Assembly: GCA_964019165.1 (NCBI GenBank)
Contig: OZ025271.1
Coordinates: 11,518,259 to 11,582,258 of the forward strand
Direction of reading: 5' to 3'
Source of the DNA: Mastigias papua
Lineage: Eukaryota > Cnidaria > Scyphozoa > Rhizostomeae > Mastigiidae
Length of the DNA: 64,000 nt
This document shows, piece by piece, positions 50,380-61,790 of the stretch. A model generated the notes under the pieces. That model was not told the DNA's origin, ran no database searches, and worked only from the letters and a program-made list of their open reading frames with translations. Position numbers and translations under genes: made by a program. Each line of letters begins with the position of its first letter. Position 1 is the first letter of the stretch.

Positions 50380-50730
50380 TATGGAAGTTCTTTTGTCATG
50401 TTAATTAGCTTGCCTATTGAATTTATGTTTACTAGGACTCAGGCGGTAGATTCGAGAGAGAGAGATATTTCGAGAGTTGAGAGTGAGCACGAAAGCAACA
50501 TAGAGAAAGCTTTTAAGTGATATTTGGGAACTTCGTGAAGGATACCTCAACTTAATAATTTAGGTTGATATATGATTGTAGTTCGAGCTTGTTTCATGGT
50601 GGTTAAAATACGTGTCATATTATACTGTGGCATTTTCTTGGCGTCAACTGTCAGGGACTACTGGGATATAGGGTATGCAGCAATCAACTTAGTGAGTATT
50701 ATTTGTGGTACAGTAAGCAAATTCACCACA
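50380..50730 (+). repeat. 3' LTR of BEL/Pao element
   Basis: Begins TATGGAAG, directly after the polypurine tract, and ends TTCACCACA before the ACGT duplication. Confidence 0.93.
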
Positions 50731-50734
50731 ACGT

Positions 50735-53643
50735 CTCTTAGCAAATGTAGAATGAAGCTCAGAAATCCTGTGAATCAGAAGAAATATTCAGTTGAATTTG
50801 TAGTTGTCAAAGAAGATCTCATGCCATTATTAGGAAAGAGAGCGGCAGAGCAGATGAATCTCATGGTTGTGAATTATGACAATATGAAGCCTGTACATAA
50901 GTTAACAACAGTTTCAAGCATTGTGATTCAGTACTAGGATGTATTCATTGGTGAACTAGGCACACTTCCAGGCACAGTACACCTCACAGTAGATCCAGCA
51001 GTGAAACCGGTTGTGTCTCCAGCACGCCGAATTCCAATTGCACTACAAAACAAAGTGAGGTCTGAGTTGAATAGGTTAATCACACTTGGAGTCTTAATCC
51101 CTGTTGATGATCCAATAGAATGGGTCAGTCAAATAGCAATACAGGAGAAGAGAAATGGTCAGATTCGTCTTTGTATTGATCCAAGACCTTTGAACAAAGC
51201 TTTGAAACGAGAAAGGTACACACTGCCTGTTATTGATGATATTCGTCCAAAGCTAGCAAATGCTAAAAATATTCTCGAAAGTTGACCTTACCAGTGGATA
51301 TTGGCACTGTCAATTGGACAGTGAGTCTAGCATGCTGGCAACTTTCCAGACACCTTTTGGATGCTATAGGGCCACTAGATTACCATTTGGCCTATCAGTT
51401 AGCAGTGAGATTTTCAAGAAGAGATTATGCCAAGCACTAGAGAGTTTAAATGGTGTTTCTGCAGTTGCTGATGATATCCTTTATTTATGGTGTTGGTGAT
51501 ACATTTGAGGAAGCTACCATTGACCATGATGCAAAACTACAGGCGCTCCTAGAATGTTGCAGAAAAGTGGAAATAAAGCTTAATAAGGATAAGTCACAAT
51601 TTGGGCTGAGAGAAATCCAATTTTTGGGCCATACAATTACAGATCAAGGTCTCAAGGCAGATACATCTAAGGTGGATGCTTTACTAAAAATGCAGAGACC
51701 AGCAGAAGAAAAAGGTATTGCTCGTTTTCAGGCCATGGTAAATTACCTAGCTCGTTTTTTACCTCAGCTCTCAGACACAAATGGCTCCACTTCGTGCATT
51801 GTTAAAGGATGATGTGGATTGGGACTGGAATGCCACCCATGACAAAGCATTTGAGCACATAAAGCAGTTGTTGACAGAGGCACCTGTACTAGCCTATTAT
51901 GATCCAACAGCAGAGCTATCTATTGAATGTAATGCCAGCCATAGTGGCTTAGGAGCAGCTCTTCGGAAGAAAGGCCATCCTCTTGCATACATTAGTCGCA
52001 CTCTCACAGATGTAGAAACACGGTATGCTCCTATAGAGAAGGAAATGTTAGCCGTAGTGTTTTCCCTTGAAAAATGGCACCATTTTACATATGGCAGGCA
52101 TGTTACAGTATATAGTGATCACAAACCTCTACAAAGCATTTTCAGAAAGCCTTTGTTTAAAGCTCCAAAGCGTCTTCAGAGCATGTTGATGAGAACCCTT
52201 TCATATGATGTAGAAATTGTATACCGGCAAGGAAAGCAGCAAATAATATCTGATACCCTTAGTAGAGCTTGCTTACCACTGACTCCTAATGACAGCCCTA
52301 ATTCAGAGTTTGAAACTGTGAACATGGCCCAGTATTTACCAGTTACAGAAGAGTGCCTAGAGCAAATAAGGAAAGCAACAGAGCAGGATGAGGTCCTTTC
52401 TTCTTTAAAGTCAGTCATTCTTAGAGGATGGCCCGATGATAATGCACAAATAGTCCCAAGAGTGATGCCCTACAGTAGCTACAAAGATGAACTGACCGTA
52501 CAAAATGGGGTTATTTTCAGGGGTGAAAGACTAGTAATTCCAGTTTCCCTCAGATCAGAGATGAAAAAGTCCATTCACCAGTCTCACTTAGGCATAGAAG
52601 GTTGCCTGCCACTTGCTCGAGACCTCATATTTTGGCCTGGTATGTCCTCCGAAATACGACAGTATATATCTATGTGTGAAGTTTGCCAAACATATCAAGC
52701 CAAGCAAAACACACGGGAAAGTCTTATGAGCCATGAACTACCTGACAGACCATGGGAAAAGATAGGCATTGATCTCTTTAGTCTAGATGCAACAGAGTAC
52801 CTTATTACGGTGGATTACTACAGCAATTTTTGGGAGGTGGATAAACTAACAAGCAAACAACCATCTGGAATTGTCAAGAAATTAAAGGCTCACTTTGCAA
52901 GATATGGATGTCCTGATCAGGTTGTCAGTGATAATGAATTTGTGTCTCATGAGTTTACAGAGTTTGCAAAAACCTGGGGATTTGATCATGTGACATGCTC
53001 TCCCCATCACAGCAATGCCAATGAGAAAGTAGAGTCTGCTGTAAAGACTGTGAAAAGATTACTTAGAAAGTCAAAGGAATCTAAGCAAGACCCTTATTTA
53101 GCAATTCTCTACCACAGAAATACACCTTCTCAAGGAATAAATAGAAGCCCTGCTCAAAGGATGTTGGGTAGACGAACAAAGACACTTATTCCAACAGGGG
53201 GTCCTCTTTTGCAGCAAAATGACAAAGAACTTGTAAAGTTGCAATTGAAGCAGAATCAAGAACGGCAGAGTTGGTATAACAACAAGAAGAGTAAGGATTT
53301 GCCACCCTTAGCTGAGGGAGATGTAGTAAGAATGAGACCCTACAAGACAGGAGACAAGTCATGGCAGAAAGGTGTTGTGCTTAGAAGACTTGATGAGAGA
53401 TCATATGAAGTTGAGATGGACACAAATACTCTAAGGAGAAATCGAGTTGATCTAAAGCAAACGTTTGAAACACTTCCTACAGCTGAAGATATCACTAAGG
53501 AAAAGGAAGCACAAGAAATAGAGAGTGTACCTATAGAAAGAAATCGAATTCAGCAGGAGCCACCTGAGGAAACTGTGGTGCTTAGAAGATCACAACGGAC
53601 TGTCAAACTGCCTCAAAGATTTGGTATAACGGTAGAACATTAG
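50735..53643 (+). pseudogene. Gypsy pol: protease end, RT, RNase H, integrase (disrupted)
   Basis: Resumes the protease at 50735 (RNPVNQKKYSVEFVVV, GKRAAEQM), then a stop near 50936. RT: EWVSQIAIQEKRNGQIRLCIDPR at 51118, SKVDLTSGYWHCQLD at 51275 after a frameshift, and VADDIL at 51463 followed by another frameshift. RNase H and integrase are in one frame from 51781. RNase H has CNASHSGLGAAL, with Asn in place of the catalytic Asp. Integrase has HQSHLG..C..C, IGIDLF, VSDNEF and NEKVESA. The C-terminus ends RRSQRTVKLPQRF at about 53625. Confidence 0.88.
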
Positions 53644-53719
53644 AAACTTGTGTCGCACCCTACTGAACATTAGAAGGTATTTGTTTGTTATTCTATTTTT
53701 CTATTTACCGTTATAGGGA

Positions 53720-53881
53720 TGCTATAGTATCACTGTCTAGCTTTCCATGCAGTTAGGTTAGGTCCCAGCCCCTTTATAGGCTCTCGCCCGGCCTATCCAT
53801 GTGCTTCGCTAGTTCATTATATCGAGTTAAGTTATAGTTAAATTCAGTGAATGTCAAGCACCTTTTGACCATCTTGCTACA
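53720..53881 (+). repeat. 3' LTR of gypsy element
   Basis: TGCTATAGTATCAC...TTGCTACA, followed by the CGATC duplication. Three C/T differences from the 5' LTR. Confidence 0.9.
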
Positions 53882-53886
53882 CGATC

Positions 53887-55170
53887 TTGTTTGCCCAATG
53901 ATCCAACAATTATCGTCTGTATATGTTTTGGCGCATTCTGGATTTGTAAGATGTTGTCCTATGGCCGAATCACTTTTCATTTTAGAATTAGAGCTTTTAC
54001 ACATACGAAGTGGCTTTTCCTTGTTATAGTGTTTTTCGTCCTGATGCTCATGGGTACATGTTGTTTTATTCTGTCTGCTAGCTTCACATCAGCACGAAAA
54101 TTCATAAACTACTTAACTTTTTTGAGTGGTAGGAACGCTATCTTTTTTAGCAGATGGTAGCATGACCCTAATATTACAGACCGCACGGGGCTTCACAGCA
54201 TGGAAACAATATGTAATGGCTTTATTAATTTGGTTTTTAAATTGTGATGAAAAGTTCCACTCCAGGGCAATTTTAAGTAAACCGGTCACTTTTAAGGACC
54301 CAACTGTGGTTCTGATGAAATGTTGGCTAATTTTTCCTTAATGCAAGAAACAAGGACATCTTCTGGATATCCATTGTCAATCAAAAGCTGTTTTATTGTG
54401 TCCAGCTCAGAATCTCACTTAGTTTTAGAGCAAATCATAAGTGCCCTATGAACTAAAGGTTTGATGAGGTTGATTTTCCTAACTTTTGGGCTGAAGGAAT
54501 TCTAATGTATGTATTGACCAGTAAACTTTGATTTCATGTAAATGCTGGTGAGAAATTCAGTGCCCCCTTTCTCCAGCGAAACAGCTAGAAAATTCAAGGA
54601 GCTGTTTTGCTCCTTCTCTACTGTAAAGTTTAGGGTTGGATGTAGCTGGTTGAGGTATACAAGAAAACAATCACATTCCAAAATGACAAAAGTATCGTCA
54701 ACGTAACGAAAGTAGACACCTGGTTTTACGGTGTTATTGAAAAGTCTACTTTCATGAAAGCCCACGACAATATTTGCTAAAGCTGGCCCCAAAGCGCTAC
54801 CCATTGCCATTCCATCTAATTGCTTATACATCTGGTTATTAAAACTGAATTCCACTCCTCGAGTAGCAATTAGCATCAATTCTTTGAAGGCGTCCTAGGG
54901 GAATGGAGGGCGATCAAGGAGATGCAAAGCATCAGCACAAATCCCTATGGTCTCGTCTAATGGCAGGTTTGTGAATAGACTGCTGATGTCAAAAGAGCAC
55001 AGAAATGTTTTGGCAGGTTCAACGTTGTAGTTTTGGATACAGCTGGCAAATGTACACGAATCTTTAACGCAATTGGAGGAGTAGAGTTTTAGGACCGGAG
55101 CCAAAACTTCTGATAACCATTTAGCAAGTTCATGTTGAGAGGACGCTTTCAGTATGCTAAAAGAATGTTC
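53887..55170 (-). pseudogene. PLE reverse transcriptase and GIY-YIG endonuclease (truncated)
   Basis: Minus strand. It begins within RT at about 55150 (LAKWLSEVLAPVLKLYSSN; then FDISSLFTNLPLDETI at about 54980, motif A), followed by LDGMAMGSALGPALANIVV at about 54800 and the catalytic YFRYVDDTFVI at about 54700. Then NSSLNFLAVSLEKGG and a thumb-like stretch (IKPLVHRALMICSKT, PVYLKLPWSG) with stops. The GIY-YIG part is badly degraded; its tail SDSAIGQHL is visible at about 53960. The PLE protein would copy RNA at a nicked target. The first RT motifs are absent. Confidence 0.82.
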
Positions 55171-55187
55171 CCACTTTTTCGTGCTAT

Positions 55188-55425
<238 letters not shown>

Positions 55426-55995
55426 ATAAAACACAAATATACGTTTCTGTCAGTGAACGTTTCGATCAGAATCTTCATCAGTACTAAACTTACAATGATA
55501 TTGGGCCTGCTTAAATTACCTACATAACAATGGGGTCACAATTGATATTACCTAAGGGGGACCTACCTATTAACACCTCATGATATATTAAGAATCCATT
55601 ATATGGGGAGGGCCAAAGCTGTGAAGTAAGAAACAAAAGAGGATAATGCAGAGCATATAAGGTGATGCAAAGAGTGACAATCTTGAAAATCTTAAAAAAG
55701 TCCATGAAACATGTATGATGTTCCAGTTTGATCAATTCGAAAAATTCTCTGAAAATTATATCAGCAGGCCCGTATTCATTGTTCTGTTCCATTCCTTGTT
55801 CCGGCCCGTATTCATTGTTCCGTTCAATTGTGACCCCATTGTTATGTAGGTAATTTAAGCAGGCCCGATGTCATTGTAAGTTTAGTACTGATGATGATTT
55901 TAATCGAAACGTTTACTGACATAAAAGTATTTTTGTGTTTTACTCTATGTATACAATTTATATACGTTGTGGATGCGACTTAGGATCAGTTTATA
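55426..55995. mobile_element. PLE-S terminus as a large inverted repeat
   Basis: Two arms of about 125 bp face each other: 55426-55550 and, in reverse complement, 55815-55945. They share the blocks acgtttcgat, actaaacttacaatga, and gcctgcttaaattacctacataacaatggggtcacaa. About 265 bp of related sequence lies between (55551-55814). A third copy of this unit lies at 61130-61440. The right arm is followed by the aggatcagttta block and (TA)n. Each arm carries a hammerhead-like core. Confidence 0.7.
55881..55920 (+). ncRNA. Hammerhead-like motif in PLE-S right arm
   Basis: TTTAGTA, CTGATGA, T-GATT-TT-AATC (stem II of 4 pairs after a bulged T), GAAA, CGTTT, ACTGAC. The core boxes are perfect. Stem I (UUAGU/ACUGA) needs a bulged A. 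The left arm carries the complementary-strand version near 55446-55490. Confidence 0.45.
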
Positions 55996-55996
55996 G

Positions 55997-56107
<111 letters not shown>

Positions 56108-56440
56108 TTCACACCACTTGGTGAACTAAATGAAGTCGAAATACAGTCAACAAAGAAAACAAGAGTTCATGGCAGGCTGCTCTGTAGGTGTGAGAGCACT
56201 CCCTTAAGAAGGCAAGTCGCTTTGTAATTTTGGAGAACTGAATCTTTTGTTTCCCAAAAATTTCTCCCTTGCGCTTTGCTCTATAAAAACTGTTGCATCC
56301 TCATGAGGATATATTTTGAAAAAGGATCCATTAAATTTTAGTAGATTATATCATTGTCTATTGAATTTGACATTAATGATACATTTAAAGCTCTGCTTGT
56401 GGACTAATAATTAAGTTGAGCTGATGTAATAGTTGTCAGT
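56108..56440. other. No gene seen
   Basis: Possibly the 5' part of the Tc1 element, whose left terminus I could not locate. Confidence 0.4.
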
Positions 56441-56469
56441 TTATGGTCAACAAATATTTACTATTCATG

Positions 56470-58610
56470 GGTAAAAAGAAAGAGCTCAATGCAGGCCTTC
56501 GCTTGAACATTGTAACTGCTCGCAAGGAGGGAAAAGGCTATAAAGCGATTTCCAAGCAATTTATTGTGCCTGTTGCGACAGTACAGAGCATCAACAAAAA
56601 GTACAAGAAGTTTTACACTATAAAGGCAGGCAACCACAATATCAAGGCAAACACTCCAGCAAACGTTGTTCAAGGGGAGTTTCCGTGGATGCAAACCATG
56701 GAAAACTCCACTCCTGAACAGTGGCGTAGCGTGACTTTTTCGACAGGGTATTCTAGCACAGGGTGTGGCTGGGTGTGGCTTGTTAATGTCCCGTGACATT
56801 TATCACCCCGAACATAAATATCTAGTAAAAAACTCAATCTCCTACCCTGTATTCATCAGTTGGTCATGGTCACATAACAGAAAGGAACATAAAAATAATA
56901 CTAGCCATTGTATCTAGGCTGTGTGATGATATTGCAAGGCTTCGGCAACCCCTTATCAATAATCCTCTTTTTCAGCAAGTGATAATTTTGAAAATGAATT
57001 TTGAATCAGTGATGTGACGATATCACCCAATGCTTATTCCTCCATAGTCAAGTTAAATCCATCTAGCAAATCATGAACAGGGCCTATAACAACAAAGCCT
57101 AGCAGGTTCTCGAAGCCTTAACAAAAGAGCACTCTTTACAATAGCAACTGGACAATAGCAGAAAATGACTAATAAGTCAGAATGTTGATAGGGACAACAT
57201 CACATGACTCTGCATACCTATGGATTGTGCAAATCTAGCAGCCCAATATTCAAGAAATTAAAACAGTTATAGGCACCTCCTAACACCGCAAAATGAGATA
57301 TTGAGGAACTTGTCTTACGTGTGACTGAACCTCTACGAGCTACCTACCATTCACTTGTCTTTCTTGCTGCTGCTGCCACATGAAATAATTTACATCTGCC
57401 CAGAACTTTCTTGCTAAAAAGTCAGTTGTTCAACTCTCCTATTAAAAATTTCACGTGTCGTATTTACTTCGTATTCGATAACTACTCCGCCACTCCAAGT
57501 ACTCAAGCTCATTGTTTATTAGCCTCTATGTGAGGTTATAGAAGTATGAGGCTGGACTCTGGCCATTTCTCAGCGTATTTTGAGATTGTTTTCGCTCATT
57601 AAGGAACATTTTATTCATGAAATGGAGCATTTTGATTGGTGGACACACCCTACCGGGTATTCACTGCGTATTCGTAACGAACTTCTGTTTAACATGAAGT
57701 TGTTGTTCGGTCTTCTGCATTATCTTCACAATTCTGCTTGTGTCCAAACGATTTACGTCTGCACACTTACACAGCTTGAATATTAAGGCAGGTAAACACG
57801 TTAAAAGGAGTTAAATTTGCCATTTGACTCAGCAATTGAGAAATAGTAACGTGGTCGCAACACAATGCAGATTATTATTTTTTCTGGAAATTGTAGGGTA
57901 TTCACTGAATACCTTGAATATTCTGACGCTACGCCACTGCTCCTGAAACAGAAGCATGTACCAGCCCGCCTTGCCTTGCCTTGCAAAATCACACTTAAAG
58001 AAAGATCTAAGTTTTTGTTTGTCAGTCTTAAGGTCAGATGAGACAAAAATGGAGTGTTCTGGGCATAGCGACGTTGCTTTTGTTTGGGTAAAAAAAGGTG
58101 AAGCACTCAACCCCCAAAACACAGTTCCCATAATCAAGCAAAGAGGGGCAAGTATAATGCTTAGGGGTTGCTTCTCACCCAGTGGACCTGGAAACCTGGT
58201 AAAAATCTATGGCATTATGACAAAGGAGCAGTACAATGAGATTATAGAGCAAGATATCAAACAGAGCGCAGATAAACTTCAATTGTGATAACAGTGGCGG
58301 TTTCAGCAGAACAGTGATGCAAGAACATGCCGCTAAGTTGGTCAAGGCATGGTTCCTGAGAAACGATGTTAGTGTCTTGGAGTGAACAAGCCTTAGCTCA
58401 GACGTGAACCCAATGGAGAATCTGTGGAGTGAGTTGAAGAAACGAGTGATGGCAAGGACGCCGTCCAACATCAAGAACTTGGAGAACTTTGCAAAGGATT
58501 AATGGGCCAAAATCCATGTAGAGACCTGCAGAAATCTTGTGAGCAAGTAAAAGAACCATTTGGAGGCTGTGATCAAGAACAGGGGCTTTGCCATTAATTA
58601 TAAAATATTA
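56470..58610 (+). pseudogene. Tc1-like transposase, interrupted
   Basis: N-terminal helix-turn-helix at 56480-56640 (LNAGLRLNIVTARKEGKGYKAI, VPVATVQSINKKYKKF). After the hAT element the DDE core follows: SDETKMECSGHSDVAFVW near 58040 (the first catalytic Asp), then ASIMLRGCFSPSGPGNLVKIYGIM near 58150. The last part is in another frame: SDVNPMENLWSELKKRV near 58400 (the D-P-x-E-N-L-W motif) and GFAINY near 58590. It moved the element by cut and paste; it is now inactive. Confidence 0.82.
56719..57939. mobile_element. Non-autonomous hAT element (1.2 kb)
   Basis: Inverted termini CAGTGGCGTAGCGT at 56719 and their complement ending CCACTG at 57939. A perfect 8-bp target duplication CTCCTGAA lies at 56711-56718 and 57940-57947; 8-bp duplications and CAGNGGCG ends are characteristic of hAT. 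No transposase ORF is inside. It interrupts a Tc1 transposase. Confidence 0.88.
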
Positions 58611-58854
58611 TACTAGCTAAACTGAAGCGTAAAGCAATAATATGGATAATTTTGAGCATAATACTTTTTAAATTCTTCAGTGATATACCGAAAGAGCATT
58701 ATATTCCTTGAAACGTCCCTTGCCATGTTTTTTTCAGCTTTTGTCTACATCTTTGCACACTTTCAGCCAGAGTAGAATGCTATTGTGAATACCAAATGCC
58801 AACATTTCCCAAACTTTCCATGGGTATGAATAATTTTAGGCTTAACTGTGTTTG

Positions 58855-58966
<112 letters not shown>

Positions 58967-59049
58967 GAAGATGTTCGACGATGCTGACGTGACAAAAGCA
59001 ACAACCCCTGTACAAGAACATGTCTCTTCCAAAACATAGTAAAGTTTAT

Positions 59050-60090
59050 CACATGTTCTCTATAATATTGAAAAAATTTAGGATAATATAGGGATGGTCA
59101 AAATTGGAGAATTGCCAGAAAGTTAAAGAGTGGCGATAAAACAATTGCCTCTTGCTGGGTTTTCATATGCAGCAATTGGAAGACACACTGGATGCAGCAG
59201 GTCTGCTGCATTTAAAGTTTTCAAAATCTTTGAAACAACTGGTTCTGTGGGTGTGTTGCTTCCAGAGTTTGGTCGTCAAAAGTAATTTTGTAAAAGAGGA
59301 GAACGAGCTGTGTGTCGAATGTCTAGACAGCTGAGATGCTCAACATTGTGTGAGATAACAGCTACAGTGTCAGCCTATTTTCCACCAAAAAACCCATCAA
59401 AACGATTCGAACGAATTATGAGATAATGTGGCATCTCAAGCTACAGAAAGAAGGCCAAGCCCTTCGTTTAACAAAAAATGGGTCTTACCGGCAGAAGTGG
59501 GCGAGGGTGCTTGTTCAATGACCTGTTTCTCATTGGGAACACGTAGTATTCTCTGATGAATGAAGTTTCACATAAACATCTTATTCCCGCCTTCAAAGAG
59601 TGTGCAGAACAAAATATGAAGCTGACCAACCAGCTTTTTATACAACCACATTTTCAGCTTACTTGTCTGTGATGGTATGGGGTTGCATTGGGCCTAATGG
59701 CGTTGGGGGTCCTGTCGTCTGTGACAGGTCACTTAACTGCGATTACTACATAGAGATCCTAGAGAAAATTCTGAAACCCAATGTCGAAAAGATTTATGGT
59801 GATCAAGATCACCCTTTCATATTCCAAAAGGACAGTGCTTTTTGCCATTCGTCCAAAAGCAACTTGGACTATATTAGGCAAGGATCATAACGTTGTTACC
59901 TTGGGCTGCTCAAAGTTATAAATATCAATGAAAACCTCTGGCAATTCATCAAAAATCTTATTTGCCATGATCATCCAAGACCAGAACATCAACCAGTCCA
60001 AAAAATGTCCCGGTTCTGGGATGCTATGAGATAAATATTTTCTAAGAAATTTATATTATTCGCTTCCAAGAAGGTTGTGTGCCAACCTAA
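59050..60090 (+). pseudogene. Second Tc1/mariner-like transposase, decayed
   Basis: The recognisable catalytic region is at 59600-59890: RTKYEADQPAFYTTTFSAYLSVMVWGCIGPNGVGG, then RSLNCDYYIEILEKILKPNVEKI, then FIFQKDSAFCHSSKSNLDYI (second catalytic Asp region). A frameshifted NENLWQFIKNLICHDHP (ENLW motif) follows near 59930. Upstream HTH remnants are heavily mutated. It belongs to a different Tc1 lineage from the copy at 56470. No termini identified. Confidence 0.7.
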
Positions 60091-60094
60091 GTTC

Positions 60095-60345
60095 TTGAGA
60101 CTACTCTACAACATATTGAACAGTAGCGAACGTGTGCTAACATACGTTCTAGGTATCCTACATCATGTTACTTTATGAAATCATTAAGGATTAGTTGATA
60201 TATGCTTGACAATTAACCTTTGCAGAACGTCAAAGTTTGCTCCATTCGTTCTACCTCTTAACAGATTCTAGCCGCATTTTCAACTTGCCTAGGCCCATCT
60301 TTTCCGGACTTTTGTACCCTGAGTGTGTATATATATATATATTTA
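60095..60345. other. No gene seen
   Basis: Noncoding; ends in a short TATATATTTATATAT stretch before the PLE copy. Confidence 0.45.
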
Positions 60346-60386
60346 TATATATATTACAGCACGAACAAGCGGTACCATGTTTTACA

Positions 60387-60429
60387 CATACTGAAAAGCT
60401 TATTTTCGTCCGACACTCGCCAGAGTATG
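60387..60429 (-). ncRNA. Hammerhead ribozyme-like motif with one core change
   Basis: Minus strand: CATACT, CTGGCGA (A to G in the core), GTGTCGGAC, GAAA, ATAAGCTTTTC, AGTATG. Stem I is a perfect 6 bp. The core change probably abolishes cleavage; the stems are excellent. Confidence 0.5.
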
Positions 60430-60552
60430 AAACCTCAGATAGCGACCGAAAGGTCAACCGAAATATATAGCCAGATGCGGGTACACGTGATATGATGAAT
60501 AATGTGTCCAGTTAGCCATATGATTGGCCACTTGGCACCTATTCACCATTGT

Positions 60553-60903
60553 TTACTTGAAGAGTCCAAGTGAGAAAATGAACTCAATTTGTTTACACAA
60601 GACTGGGTTTTGAGTCTTAATGTAAACTGATTCCAGACCACTTAAATGAAAGGACGATCTTGCTTGCCCTATGATCCGACAATTATCGTCTGAATATGTT
60701 TTGGCGCATTCTGGGTTTTTAATAAGATGTTGTCCTATGGCCGAATCACTTTTCATTTTAGAATTAGAGTTTTTACACATACGAGGTGGCTGTTCTCTTG
60801 TTATAGTGTTTTTCGTCCTGATACTCATAGGTACATGTTGTTTTATTCTGTCCGCTAGTCTGTGCGTAGTGCCCCCTACGTACCGAGCTTCACAGCGGCA
60901 CAA
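60553..60903 (-). pseudogene. PLE GIY-YIG endonuclease domain
   Basis: About 116 residues. CRCEARYVGGTTHRLADRIKQHVP holds the C..C/Y.G.T...L..R...H core of the PLE-type GIY-YIG nuclease; DSAIGQHLIKNPECAKTY and a terminal ESVYIKTQNPVLCKQ (the catalytic Glu region) follow. The initiating part and the GIY strand are lost upstream to a frameshift (TGA at about 60910). The domain nicks target DNA for retrotransposition. Confidence 0.85.
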
Positions 60904-60999
60904 AATTCATAAACTACTTAACTTTTTTGAATGGTAGGAACGCTATCTTTTTTAGCAGAGTTTTTCGTGCTGTAGTGAAGTTCTGTAGTACGAACAGAC

Positions 61000-61120
<121 letters not shown>

Positions 61121-61129
61121 TATATATAC

Positions 61130-61790
61130 AAACTAATCCTAAGCCGCATCCACAACGTATATACATTACATAAATAGAACATGCCACAAATATACTATCC
61201 TTTAAGTAAACGTTTAGATCAGAATCTTCAGCAGTACTAAACTTACAATGACATTGGACCTGCTTAAATTACCTACATAACAATGGGGTCACAATTGATA
61301 TTACCTAAGGGGGACCTACCTATTAACACCTCATGATAAATTAAGAATCCATTATATGGGAAGGGCCGAATCTGTGAAGTAAGAAACAAAGGAGAATAAT
61401 ATAGAGCATATAAGGTGATGCAAAGAGTGCGAGAAGTGTGAAGAAAAGAAGAATAGATGCTGGATACCACTCCTAAAACAACCCCTAACTCCTTCTGTCC
61501 GAATCTTAGGAAGCTTAGCTCTAACTAGATTATCCTTCAAATTTGGTGCCCGTCTGAAGATCACAAGAGGCTGTTCTTTAAAGGCCATCCTGTGTTCTTC
61601 AGACGCTTCTAACATGGTATGGAGTTTCTTAATTATGCCCCTATGCTCATTACGTGCTGGATGGAATGTAACTACTAATGGAACCTGATCCTTTCTCTTG
61701 TCATTACATCTACCTTCCTGGTTAAAAAGTCTTTCTCTGTCTAAACTACTAGCACGAACTATCTGCTCTTGGTCTTTGCACTCTTTATTT
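61130..61790 (-). mobile_element. PLE-S fragment: connector coding end and terminal repeat
   Basis: Minus strand. Coding remnant at 61790-61440 reads VPLVVTFHPARNEHRGIIKK, EASEEHRMAFKEQPLVIFRRAPNLKDNLVRAKL, the well-known block between RT and the GIY-YIG domain in PLEs. The GIY-YIG part is deleted. The terminal repeat (61130-61440) matches 55426-55600, including a mutated hammerhead core (CTGCTGA). Confidence 0.75.
61352..61790 (-). pseudogene. PLE protein fragment (RT-to-nuclease connector)
   Basis: It contains the conserved VVTFHPA and FRRAPNLKDNLVRAKL motifs. The protein then runs into noncoding terminal-repeat sequence, so the nuclease domain is missing. Confidence 0.75.

Larger units (their letters stand above)
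44587..50730 (+). mobile_element. Intact young BEL/Pao LTR retrotransposon
   Basis: 351-bp LTRs at 44587-44937 and 50380-50730 differ at only 3 sites by eye. TSD ACGT at 44583-44586 and 50731-50734. A PBS-like TGGCACCCCAGATGGGA begins at 44942, and the polypurine tract AGGGGGAGAAG (50369-50379) directly precedes the 3' LTR. One 1768-codon ORF fills the interior without a stop. It lies in the protease gene of the surrounding gypsy element. All features needed for autonomous movement seem present. Confidence 0.95.
43256..53881 (+). mobile_element. Ty3/gypsy element containing a nested BEL/Pao element
   Basis: 162-bp LTRs at 43256-43417 and 53720-53881 (TG..CTACA ends, 3 differences). The 5-bp target duplication CGATC lies at 43251-43255 and 53882-53886. 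A PBS-like TGGTGAAAGG immediately follows the 5' LTR. Gag and protease are left of the BEL insertion; RT, RNase H and integrase are right of it. Stops at 43883 and 44259, a stop near 50936 and frameshifts near 51285, 51480 and 51780 make it inactive. Confidence 0.92.
56440..58850 (+). mobile_element. Tc1-like transposon split by a hAT element
   Basis: Transposase parts lie on both sides of a hAT insertion (56719-57939). The right terminus is probably ATGAATAATTTTAGGCTTAACTGTG at 58826-58850 (only its last bases are needed to see the Tc1-type TIR, a complement of CACAGTTAAGCC). The left terminus was not found. Confidence 0.7.
60352..60990 (-). mobile_element. PLE 3' end: GIY-YIG tail plus terminal repeat, no nested insertions
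   Basis: The reference copy for this family in the window. It is bounded by mutually inverted short ends (acagcacgaa at 60356; ttcgtgctgtagtgaagttctgtag at 60965-60989). It includes the hammerhead motif (60387-60429) and the GIY-YIG coding end on the minus strand. It carries the unbroken sequence at both sites that are interrupted in the 40004-55190 copy. Confidence 0.85.

Noticed and set aside
43482..53643. Gypsy element as an envelope-bearing retrovirus-like agent
   Set aside because: No envelope ORF; pol carries stops, frameshifts and a mutated RNase H site.
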